From NCBI GenBank assembly GCA_035527835.1, contig DATKZS010000120.1, positions 1 through 27,867 on the forward strand: a stretch of DNA of 27,867 nucleotides. Direction: 5' to 3'. Shown one piece after another: positions 21,436 through 27,867 of the stretch (position 1 is the first letter of the stretch; each line of letters opens with the position of its first letter). The translations under genes were made by a program, and so were the position numbers. The notes beneath the pieces were generated by a model. It made no database searches and was not told the DNA's origin. It saw only the letters and a list, made by a program, of their open reading frames with translations. Source of the DNA: DATKZS01 sp035527835 [NCBI: bacterium] (GTDB lineage Bacteria; RBG-13-61-14).

Positions 21436-23154
21436 ATGGACCTGAAAAAATACGCCGTGTCTTTTTGTCTGGTTTGGCTTTTCGGCCTGGGTCTGTTCCT
21501 CCGGATCTACGGGCTCTCCAGGTATTATTTTTCTCCCGACGATTGCTATGAACTCTGGATCTCCGGCCAGCCGACCTTTGCCCTGGCCTGGCGACTGGGT
21601 TCTCATGAGCCCCATCCCCCGCTCCTGTACGTCGTCTTGCACGTGATGCTCCTGATCAGCCACAACGAACTGTTCCTCCGGAGCTTCTCCCTGGTCCCCG
21701 GCATGGCTTTGATCCCGGCCGGTTTTTTGCTGGGCCGCAAGGTGAGCGGGACCGTGTCGGGCCTCGCCATGGCCTTCATGACCACCTTCAGTTATGCCGC
21801 CATCCTCATGTCCGAGTCCATCCGTTGCCACGGTTTCATGGCGCTCTGCATGGCGGGGACTCTGTATTTATACTGTTCCTATTGGGAGGACGGCCGCTCC
21901 AAGCATCTTTACGCGGCGGCCGCCCTGCTCACCATCGCGTTGTTGTTGGAGTACGTCGCCGTCTTTTTCGTCACCGCGCTGGGGCTGGTGTGGTTTGCTT
22001 CCTTGATCTTAAAAAGGAAGCCGGCCCGCGCTTACGCCCTCATGGCCCTCACGTTCCTTCCCTTCGCGCTGGCCCTGGCCGGACTCTATTATTTCCATTT
22101 GGCCGACATTTTCGCCTCGAAGCGGTTCTCCAACCCCGTCGAGGCCTGGAACGCCCGATACTTCTTCAGCGACTGGCCGGGATTCCTCTCCAACATGCGC
22201 GACCTGTTCGGCTATTTTTTCCTGCCGCCCAACGCTCTATGGACCGCCGCCATCGCTCTGGCCGGCCTCGCCGCGCTCTGGAAACAGAAGCGGCTGGACC
22301 TGGCGGCCATGATCCTGGTGGCCCTGGTCCTAAACGTATTTTTCACCCTGCGCCACAAATACTCCCTGGGCGGCATCAGGCATTCTTATTATCTTTTCAT
22401 CCTGGCCTCGCTGCTGATCGGGGCTTCGCTCCAGTATGCTCACGATGCCGTGAAAAAGGGCCTGGCAGCCGGGAAGGGCCGCGAATTATATGAATGGCTT
22501 GCCGCGAAGCAGAGGCCGCTGATAATTTTTTCTCTGCTCTGCCTCGTCGGCGCCGGCTTGGGCATCGCCCGGCATTACGGCAAGTCCGACTATCTCCGGC
22601 GCTACAGCGGAAAGAGCTCGATGGAGCTGCCCATGATGCGCGCGGATTATTTGTGGGCCTGGGACTATATCCGGAGCAACGTCCGGCCCGATGATACCAT
22701 CATGGCCACCTATCAGACCATGATCTACGTTTTTTATGCCACGCTCGATGAAACGTCCGCCGAGCAGGTTGCCGGCGGACTCCATAAGATCTCCTATCTC
22801 GGGCGCAGCTTTTATTTCATCAAGGAGGGCAGCTCGGGATGGTCCTTCGACTCCAACCGAAAGCTCACGGACGCCCTCGCCAGGTTGTGCGCCCATGTCC
22901 CGGTCCCGGATGGCTCAACCGTATGGATCGTCAACATCGGATGGGCCCCCGACCTGAAATTCGTCTCCTACGGCCCGTTCTGGCGCCGTCTCCAACAGCG
23001 GAAATTCCTGCTGCCGGGAGCGGCAATCTACGCCCTCAATGCCTCGGACCTGAAAAAATCCCTATCACGAGCCGGGGCTCCTGCCGCCCATAAATCCCTG
23101 CTGCCGCCATCACGTGATGACATCTCTCCAGCTCCAGAGCGGCCCCACCCGTGA
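21436..23154 (+). CDS. GT-C membrane glycosyltransferase (PMT/ArnT-like)
   Basis: 572 residues. The first membrane segment (VSFCLVWLFGLGLFLRIYGL) is followed by the acidic loop YYFSPDDCYELW and then EPHPPLLYVVLHVML, matching the catalytic Asp and 'HPPL' pattern of the PMT/ArnT superfamily. About ten hydrophobic segments extend to ~residue 385, then a ~170-residue extracytoplasmic domain rich in aromatic residues (DYLWAWDYIRSNVRPDD). Family members transfer a sugar from polyprenyl phosphate to lipid, protein or glycan on the outer face of the inner membrane. It is 30 bases behind the GT2 gene that could make the donor. Acceptor unknown. Confidence 0.88.
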   Translation: MDLKKYAVSFCLVWLFGLGLFLRIYGLSRYYFSPDDCYELWISGQPTFALAWRLGSHEPHPPLLYVVLHVMLLISHNELFLRSFSLVPGMALIPAGFLLGRKVSGTVSGLAMAFMTTFSYAAILMSESIRCHGFMALCMAGTLYLYCSYWEDGRSKHLYAAAALLTIALLLEYVAVFFVTALGLVWFASLILKRKPARAYALMALTFLPFALALAGLYYFHLADIFASKRFSNPVEAWNARYFFSDWPGFLSNMRDLFGYFFLPPNALWTAAIALAGLAALWKQKRLDLAAMILVALVLNVFFTLRHKYSLGGIRHSYYLFILASLLIGASLQYAHDAVKKGLAAGKGRELYEWLAAKQRPLIIFSLLCLVGAGLGIARHYGKSDYLRRYSGKSSMELPMMRADYLWAWDYIRSNVRPDDTIMATYQTMIYVFYATLDETSAEQVAGGLHKISYLGRSFYFIKEGSSGWSFDSNRKLTDALARLCAHVPVPDGSTVWIVNIGWAPDLKFVSYGPFWRRLQQRKFLLPGAAIYALNASDLKKSLSRAGAPAAHKSLLPPSRDDISPAPERPHP

Positions 23155-23208
23155 AAAAATCAATGAGGAATCAAAATAATGGTCCCCTGCATCTAAACAT
23201 TGTCAATT

Positions 23209-24048
23209 ATGGTGACACCAAGAAAAAAGATCAGCTCGGCGAGGCGAATCTCGGGTTCAATAGCGAGAATCGCCGTGGCCTCATTCATCGGCCTCACGAT
23301 CTTCCTTTACTTTTTCCAGTCCTATTACCTCTACCGTCCCATGAGCGACATGATAACGACCCCCGACCGGCTGGGCCTGGAATATGATAGGATCATGTTG
23401 CGCTCGTCGGACGGCGTGAATATTTCAGCCTGGTTCATTCCGGCGCCCGCTCCCAGGGGTGTCATTCTGTTCTGCCACAGCAACTACGGCAACATCTCCT
23501 ATTTCGTTGACTCGGCGAAGATCTATCATGATCTGGGGTTCTCCACGCTCCTGTTCGATTACCGCGGTTTCGGCGCGAGCGGCGGGCGGCCCGGTGAAGA
23601 GGGAACGTACCAGGACGCCGAGGCCGCATGGAACTACCTGGTCCATGAGCGCAAGGTGGCGCCGGGAGACATCGTCATTGTCGGCCGCTCCCTGGGCGGC
23701 GCGGTGGCGTCATGGCTCGCGATGAAACATCGGCCCCGTGCGCTGGCGCTCGAGTCCGCTTTCACCTCATTCCCCGACCTGGCCTCCGACTACTACCCCT
23801 ACCTCCCGGTCCGGCTCATCGCCCGCTACGATTACAACACTAAAGAATATCTTGGCACCGTAACCTGCCCCGTCCTCGTCGTCCACAGCCGCGACGACGA
23901 AATAGTCCCGTATCATCACGGCCTCGCTCTCTTCCGGGCCGCCCCTGAGAACAAGAGGTTCATGGAAATCTCTGGAACGCACAATGACGGGTACCTGACT
24001 TCGGGCAGGAGATATGAGGAGGGTCTGGAAAAATTCTTATCGCCTTGA
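23209..24048 (+). CDS. Membrane-anchored alpha/beta hydrolase
   Basis: 279 residues from ATG 23209; a TTG nine bases earlier is less likely. An N-terminal anchor (~residues 19-38, IAVASFIGLTIFLYFFQSYY) precedes an alpha/beta-hydrolase domain. Visible elements are the strand and oxyanion region GVILFCHSNYGN, DYRGFGASGGRPGE, nucleophile Ser in VGRSLGGAVASW, acid Asp in VVHSRDDEIVPYHHG, and catalytic His in EISGTHNDGYLTSG. This is the BEM46/FrsA-like branch of serine hydrolases; substrate unknown. The active site probably faces the periplasm or cytoplasmic membrane surface. It follows the GT-C gene by 54 bases. Confidence 0.9.
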   Translation: MVTPRKKISSARRISGSIARIAVASFIGLTIFLYFFQSYYLYRPMSDMITTPDRLGLEYDRIMLRSSDGVNISAWFIPAPAPRGVILFCHSNYGNISYFVDSAKIYHDLGFSTLLFDYRGFGASGGRPGEEGTYQDAEAAWNYLVHERKVAPGDIVIVGRSLGGAVASWLAMKHRPRALALESAFTSFPDLASDYYPYLPVRLIARYDYNTKEYLGTVTCPVLVVHSRDDEIVPYHHGLALFRAAPENKRFMEISGTHNDGYLTSGRRYEEGLEKFLSP

Positions 24049-24086
24049 TAGCAGGGGCCCGCTTGGCCGGCCAGGTTCGCGCGGAG

Positions 24087-24428
24087 TTAGAGCCGCATGA
24101 GGATGCGCAGGCAGTCCTCGACCTGCTGCATGGTCTGGGCGGAGACGGCGCCCAGTTTCCGGGCCAGCCTGGACTTGGAGATGGAGCGGACGGCCTCGCT
24201 CATGATGTAACTTTGTTTCTTGAGCCCGCCTTCCGGCGGTTTCAGCGGGACGTGGGAAGGGACGGCGCGGTCGGTGGCGGTGATGGGAATGACGATGATG
24301 AGGTCGGCCGGGCCCTGATTGAAAAGGTCATCGGACACTACGAGCACGGGCCTGGTCCCGGCCTGCTCATGGCCGCGCACCGGGTTCAGCCCGGCGATCC
24401 AGATTTCGCCGCGCGCCGGGGCGGTCAT
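24087..24428 (-). CDS. MazF/PemK-family toxin
   Basis: 113 residues with the family pattern at the N-terminus: RGEIWIAGLNPVRGHEQAGT, then RPVLVVSDDLFN and IIVIPITATDR, and a conserved-looking SYIMSEAVRSISKSRL. MazF toxins are sequence-specific endoribonucleases that cut single-stranded mRNA. One base separates its ATG from the stop of the antitoxin gene upstream, so the two are translated from one message. Length is typical and no key segment is missing. Confidence 0.93.
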   Translation of the reverse strand: MTAPARGEIWIAGLNPVRGHEQAGTRPVLVVSDDLFNQGPADLIIVIPITATDRAVPSHVPLKPPEGGLKKQSYIMSEAVRSISKSRLARKLGAVSAQTMQQVEDCLRILMRL

Positions 24429-24429
24429 G

Positions 24430-24708
24430 CTATTTCCGTTTCCCGCCCGCGCGGCGCGGACGATGGCGGTCCAGGCCGTCGTTGCTGGCGGCGTCCCAAT
24501 CCTCGCGTTCCCGTCCGACGTCCGCCCACGCCGCGGGGTCCGTCCGCAGCTTCGAGTAGGCCGCGTTGACGCTTTCCAGGAACACGCGGCGGCGGTATTC
24601 CTCGACCGCCCGGCGCAGCACCTCCTGCATCGTCTCTCCCGAACGGGCCGCGAGCTCCTTCAGCGTCTCCCGGCTGGCCTGGTCCAGGCGCACCGTTATG
24701 CTGGACAT
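24430..24708 (-). CDS. Ribbon-helix-helix antitoxin of the MazF-type toxin
   Basis: 92 residues. MSSITVRLDQASRETLKEL followed by RSGETMQEVLRRAVEEYRR is a ribbon-helix-helix DNA-binding domain; the C-terminal half is charged and disordered-looking, as expected for toxin neutralisation. GAGGTG lies 7 bases before the ATG at 24708. It is the first gene of a two-gene unit and presumably represses the promoter at 24747-24775. Confidence 0.9.
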   Translation of the reverse strand: MSSITVRLDQASRETLKELAARSGETMQEVLRRAVEEYRRRVFLESVNAAYSKLRTDPAAWADVGREREDWDAASNDGLDRHRPRRAGGKRK

Positions 24709-24746
24709 TTTGTCACCTCTTTTGTCGCGGGTAATGTCTACAAAAT

Positions 24747-24775
24747 AGTATACATATAATTTGGCCGGGAATCAA
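24747..24775 (-). promoter_or_regulatory. Promoter of the MazF-type toxin-antitoxin pair
   Basis: On the minus strand TTGATT (24775-24770) and TATACT (24752-24747), 17 bases apart, lie about 40 bases before the antitoxin start. The GTATAC palindrome overlapping the -10 box may be part of the operator. Confidence 0.6.
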
Positions 24776-24808
24776 TGGCCGGGCCTGAGTTTGATCCGCT
24801 GAAGATGC

Positions 24809-26296
24809 TCACGGGAGCGCCTTGGCCACCTGCTCGGCCACCCGCTCGGCCAGGGCCATGATGGTGAGGTAGGGGTTGACGTGTGAGCTTGAGGGGAAGA
24901 GGGAGGCGTCGGCCACGTGGAGCCAGGGCCGGCCGTGGACCCGGCCCAGCGGGTCGGTCACCGAGTGGTCGGGGCCGGCGCCCATGCGGCAGCCGCCCTG
25001 CGGATGGGCCGAGGAGAGCGGGGTCTTCACGGACAGGAAATTTTTCGGCGTGATGAACTGCTCGAGCTTTTCGTCCGCCACCTCTCCGGCCTTGAAGATG
25101 GGCCGGTCCGCGCACGGCATGATGACTTGTTCGCAGCCGGCGGCGAAGAAGATGCGGGTGGCCTGCGCCTGGGCGTGGCAGAGCGAGCTTACGGTCTCGG
25201 GAGCGATCTTATAGCGCAGCTTGAGCGCGCCGTTTTTGGCGATGACCACGCGGTTGTCGGCCGTGGCCGGGTCGTGGTTCAGGACGATCTGGGTCATGAA
25301 GCGGGTGTAGGCCTTCATGGTTTCTTTGAGGTCTTGGCCCCACAGGCCGAGGTGCTTGGTGGAGATGAAGGGGTAATAGAACGCGGTCTCGATGTAATAG
25401 CCGTGGCTTAGGGAAAACTTGGGCGTGTAATAGGTCTTGGGGAAGCCGCGGTAGTTTTTGATGGCGCGCGGGTAAATGCCGTAGACCGTGAGCGCCGGGT
25501 GCATGGTGATGTAGCGGCCGAGCAGGGGCAGGTCGTCCATTCCCGAGCGCATCATGATCCCGGTGGTCCCCGGACAGCCGGCGGCCAGGACCACGGCCCG
25601 CGCCTTGAGCTCGGCCTTTCCCGGGGGCCACGGCCCCGGCACGGTACCGGCCGGCGCCGGCCGCACCGTCGCGCTCACGCTGCCCTCGTTCACGCGGTCC
25701 ACCTCGCAGTTTGGCACCAGCTCGATCCCCGCCGCCACGGCCCGCGGGATTTGCAGCTCCATGGTCCCCTGCTTGCCGCCGGTGGTGCAGCCCAGGTTGC
25801 AAAAGCCGTTCTGGTCGCAATCCTTCAGATTGAGCCGGATCTTCTCCACCGGCCAGCCCAGCTGGTCGCAGCCCTCCTTGAAGAGCCGGTTGTTGTCGTT
25901 GACCATGTCCTCACCCGGCTCGATCACGTTGAGCTCGCGCTCGAGTCGCTCGAAGCGCGGCCGGAGCTCGTCGGGCGTGATGCCGGGCACGTTCCACTCG
26001 ACGCACACCGCGTCGGGCAGGCGGAAGGTCACGCCCGTGTACATGATCGTGCTCCCGCCCACGCCCTTGCCCGCCGCCAGCGTGATTGACCCGTCCTCCA
26101 CCGGCCACGCCCCGTTGTGCCAGAGCAGCCCCATCATCTCGATCTCGCGCTGCGTGAAATATTCCCTGGTAAAGTGCGGCCCGGCCTCCAGCACCGCGAT
26201 CCGCGCGCCCGCCCTCGCCAGCGGGATCAGCCGGTCCGCCACCGTGCCGCCGCCCGCGCCCGAGCCCACGATCACCACGTCGTACTCGCGCTTCAT
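24809..26296 (-). CDS. GMC-family FAD-dependent oxidoreductase
   Basis: 495 residues from ATG 26296, whose ATGA overlaps the stop of the small-subunit gene. It begins MKREYDVVIVGSGAGGGTVA (FAD Rossmann motif), then AGKGVGGSTIMYTGVTFRLP (GMC signature 1) and a Cys-bearing loop CDQNGFCNLGCTTGGKQG. The C-terminus has AHPQGGCRMG and SSSHVNPYLTIMALAERVA with the catalytic His/Asn pair. The family oxidises alcohols, sugars or sugar acids. With the partner gene upstream it looks like a gluconate-/alcohol-dehydrogenase-type two-subunit enzyme, but no cytochrome c subunit is present and no Tat signal is visible on either protein, so the electron acceptor is unclear. Confidence 0.92.
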   Translation of the reverse strand: MKREYDVVIVGSGAGGGTVADRLIPLARAGARIAVLEAGPHFTREYFTQREIEMMGLLWHNGAWPVEDGSITLAAGKGVGGSTIMYTGVTFRLPDAVCVEWNVPGITPDELRPRFERLERELNVIEPGEDMVNDNNRLFKEGCDQLGWPVEKIRLNLKDCDQNGFCNLGCTTGGKQGTMELQIPRAVAAGIELVPNCEVDRVNEGSVSATVRPAPAGTVPGPWPPGKAELKARAVVLAAGCPGTTGIMMRSGMDDLPLLGRYITMHPALTVYGIYPRAIKNYRGFPKTYYTPKFSLSHGYYIETAFYYPFISTKHLGLWGQDLKETMKAYTRFMTQIVLNHDPATADNRVVIAKNGALKLRYKIAPETVSSLCHAQAQATRIFFAAGCEQVIMPCADRPIFKAGEVADEKLEQFITPKNFLSVKTPLSSAHPQGGCRMGAGPDHSVTDPLGRVHGRPWLHVADASLFPSSSHVNPYLTIMALAERVAEQVAKALP

Positions 26297-26760
26297 GCCA
26301 CGACCTCGATCCGGCCCTGGCAAAGCGCCCGGACCACGTCGTCGGGGAACGGGCGGTCCGGCACCAGCGGCCCTTCATACCCCATGCTCTTCCACGTGTC
26401 CTCCCGCGCGTAATAACCCATGCACGCGTAACTCTTGATCCCGAAAAAGCCGAGCCGCAGCACTCGCACCGGAGAGTTTTCCAGAAACTTGAGCTCGCGG
26501 TCTTGCGCGGCCGCGCTGTTTCTGGTGAACGGCCGGCCGCCGAAAAGCACGCCCAGGAACTCGAGCGCGATCAGCAGCATCAGGATCTGCGAGCGCAGCG
26601 CCGGGTCAATGCGGCCGAGCGCCCAGTCCACCACGCCCGCCGTGGCCATGTTCCCGGCGCCCGGGCCCTCAGCGTCCGCCGGCACGATCCGGTCCGCCAC
26701 CGCCAAAAAGACCTTGAGCCGCCTGCCCGTCAGATATTTCAACTGATAAACCTCGGCCAT
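26293..26760 (-). CDS. Gluconate-2-dehydrogenase-subunit-3-like small subunit
   Basis: 155 residues from ATG 26760, with GGAGG 8 bases upstream; a GTG three codons earlier is possible. Features are the helical opening LKYLTGRRLKVFLAVADRIVP, an internal stretch VVDWALGRIDPALRSQILML, and the aromatic segment FGIKSYACMGYYAREDTWKS. These fit the small accessory subunit that normally accompanies GMC dehydrogenases and helps fold or export the large subunit. Here it lacks the Tat signal usually seen in exported versions. It overlaps the GMC gene by 4 bases (ATGA), indicating tight co-translation. Confidence 0.8.
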   Translation of the reverse strand: MAEVYQLKYLTGRRLKVFLAVADRIVPADAEGPGAGNMATAGVVDWALGRIDPALRSQILMLLIALEFLGVLFGGRPFTRNSAAAQDRELKFLENSPVRVLRLGFFGIKSYACMGYYAREDTWKSMGYEGPLVPDRPFPDDVVRALCQGRIEVVA

Positions 26761-26899
26761 CTCCGACACCTCCGCCCTCGGATTCGCCCGCTCTTTGGCG
26801 GAATTTTATTTTCATGCAAAGCAGGAGCGAACGCAAAGTCAAGGCGCGTGGCTGACGGGAGCCGGCGGACCGTGGATGCCCAAGGCGGCTTCCGTGCCG

Positions 26900-26928
26900 T
26901 TGACACCATTACACCATGGTGTTATAAT
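26900..26928 (+). promoter_or_regulatory. Consensus sigma70 promoter with palindromic operator
   Basis: TTGACA at 26900-26905 and TATAAT at 26923-26928, spacer exactly 17 bases: both boxes are full consensus. The spacer ends in the perfect palindrome ACACCATGGTGT (26911-26922), whose symmetry extends imperfectly on both sides. A repressor bound here would block RNA polymerase; the antitoxin encoded 27 bases downstream is the obvious candidate. Confidence 0.85.
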
Positions 26929-26954
26929 GTAAAATCGGGAAAGGGGGTTATTTC

Positions 26955-27212
26955 ATGGTCAGGGCGCAGATCATACTGGATGAAGAGACCTACCAGCGGG
27001 CCAAGCTGGAGGCTTTTAAGAACGGCAAGAGCATGTCGGCCGTGGTGCGCAAGGCGCTGCGCGAGCGCTGGGGGATCGGGGACAAGAAGGCGAAGTCAAG
27101 GAAGAAGCCGCTTAGCTCCAAGGACTTTAAATTTATCGGCTCGGCATCAATGGGCAAGGTTGACAACATCTCCGAGCGTCATGACGAGGAGTTGGGCAAA
27201 GGCAGATGGTGA
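26955..27212 (+). CDS. Ribbon-helix-helix antitoxin (VapB-like)
   Basis: 85 residues. MVRAQIILDEETYQRAKLEA and NGKSMSAVVRKALRERWG form a ribbon-helix-helix DNA-binding domain; the C-terminal part (LSSKDFKFIGSASMG, ISERHDEELGKGRW) is a toxin-binding tail of a kind often seen with PIN toxins. A GGGGG stretch serves as ribosome-binding site. It is under the consensus promoter/operator at 26900-26928 and overlaps the toxin gene by 7 bases. Confidence 0.9.
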   Translation: MVRAQIILDEETYQRAKLEAFKNGKSMSAVVRKALRERWGIGDKKAKSRKKPLSSKDFKFIGSASMGKVDNISERHDEELGKGRW

Positions 27213-27607
27213 TTTTTATAGACACCTCCGCATTAATCGCTCTCGCGGTCAGGGATGACGTCAACCATGTGGCCGCGGTCAAGTTGTTTGACCGGGCGAG
27301 GGGGGAGGGTCATGTCTTTTTGCTCCATAACCTGATCCTGGTGGAATGCGTGTCGCTGCTGCATCGGAGGAAGGGCCATGAAGCCGCATGCCGACTGGTC
27401 AGGGAAATACATCATTTCGAGACCCTGCTGGTGGATGAAGCCGTCCATCATGAAAGCCTGGAAAACTTTGTTTCCTCCGTCAAGCGGAAAGTGAGCCTGG
27501 TTGACCAGGTGAGTTTTGTGGTGATGAAAAGGAAAGGGATTAAATCCGCGTTTGCTTTTGATGATGATTTTAGAAAGCAAGGATTCACGCTCTACGGCCA
27601 GGGATGA
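27206..27607 (+). CDS. PIN-domain toxin (VapC family), second
   Basis: 133 residues; ATG 27206 lies inside the last codons of the antitoxin gene. PIN motifs: D6 in IFIDTSALIAL, Glu in LILVECVSLLHRR, Asp in SLVDQVSFVVMKRKG, and AFAFDDDFRKQGF near the end. It appears intact and of normal length, so it should be an active RNase when free. It is quite different from the VapC at 20243, so the two pairs are independent acquisitions rather than a duplication. Confidence 0.92.
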   Translation: MVIFIDTSALIALAVRDDVNHVAAVKLFDRARGEGHVFLLHNLILVECVSLLHRRKGHEAACRLVREIHHFETLLVDEAVHHESLENFVSSVKRKVSLVDQVSFVVMKRKGIKSAFAFDDDFRKQGFTLYGQG

Positions 27608-27650
27608 GGTCGGCCCGGGTTGTTGAATCCATTGCCATCCTGTCAGATTA

Positions 27651-27867
27651 GTGCTGTCCGAAATAAACGGACCGGAGAACCGCCAAGACGCCAAGAGCGC
27701 CAAGGATTATTTTTCAACACTATTTCAAGAGGGCTTGGGTGCGAATGTTTCCGGCTTGGCGCTCCCGTCGGCCGGTTCGCCAAGCCGGTTGGGGCCAACG
27801 CTCCGGAGCTGTTCTTTTTTGGGCCGCAAAGAAACATCATGATTTACTTGGCGATCCTTGGCGCTCT
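27651..27867 (-). mobile_element. MITE-like palindromic element, copy 2 (cut by window end)
   Basis: Reverse-complement copy of the element at 14876-15131, with few differences by eye over about 215 bases. One 28-bp terminal repeat is complete (27680-27707); the other begins at 27854 and is cut after 14 bases. Homology to copy 1 extends outward to GTGCTGTCC at 27651-27659 and then stops, which marks the element's edge. It lies 43 bases after the VapC stop codon. Confidence 0.8.

Noticed and set aside
1-27867. tRNA, rRNA, tmRNA or RNase P RNA genes
   Set aside because: No cloverleaf with a T-loop motif or other conserved RNA signature was found by eye on either strand.

Overview
The window is GC-rich, tightly packed bacterial chromosome with no rRNA, tRNA, CRISPR or phage genes. 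Gene content points to an anaerobe, perhaps a Desulfobacterota relative or an uncultured lineage with similar metabolism: a flavin/iron-sulfur NAD(P)H electron-transfer operon of the Hnd/NuoEF type, a uroporphyrinogen-decarboxylase-family protein, an MJ0042-type zinc-ribbon protein, several GT-C membrane glycosyltransferases and chromosomal toxin-antitoxin pairs. No marker gene is present, so this placement is inference from family content.

Layout. 1-5030: 3' part of a class I aminotransferase, a hairpin element, a polytopic membrane protein, then on the minus strand a CNNM/CBS/CorC protein and an exported protein of unknown function. 5066-5412 (minus): a complete transcription unit missed by length cut-offs, with a promoter, a 27-residue Lys/Ala peptide gene and an intrinsic terminator. 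5812-12915 (plus): the centrepiece, an operon of NuoE-like, NuoF-GltD fusion, second NuoE-like, second NuoF-like with a ferredoxin tail, a 2Fe-2S/4Fe-4S ferredoxin subunit, and a 29-codon ORF coupled by ATGA. It looks like an Hnd/Hyd electron-bifurcating complex with the diaphorase half duplicated and no hydrogenase H-cluster or other terminal catalytic subunit beside it. 13019-15134: a heptamer-based palindrome, a TPR protein, a UroD-family protein and a MITE-like element. 15135-19817: a zinc-ribbon protein (minus) and a large fusion of a GT-C membrane domain to an alkaline-phosphatase/sulfatase-fold domain (plus), bracketed by GGCTTGA-type repeats. 19944-24048 (plus): a Phd/VapC pair, a GT2 polyprenol-phosphate glycosyltransferase, a GT-C glycosyltransferase and an alpha/beta hydrolase. 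24087-26760 (minus): a MazF-type toxin with its antitoxin, then a GMC oxidoreductase with a gluconate-dehydrogenase-subunit-3-like partner. 26900-27607 (plus): a third toxin-antitoxin pair with a consensus promoter and built-in palindromic operator. 27651-27867: a second, inverted copy of the MITE-like element, cut by the window end.

Working together. The five large subunits at 5812-12829 plausibly form one soluble complex moving electrons among NADH, NADPH and ferredoxin or an unlinked partner. The GT2 and GT-C genes fit a surface-glycan pathway in which a polyprenyl-phosphate sugar made in the cytoplasm feeds membrane transferases. Intergenic space is populated by inverted repeats built from short heptamers (CGCAAAG, CGCCAAG, GGCTTGA), which suggests active small-repeat dynamics.
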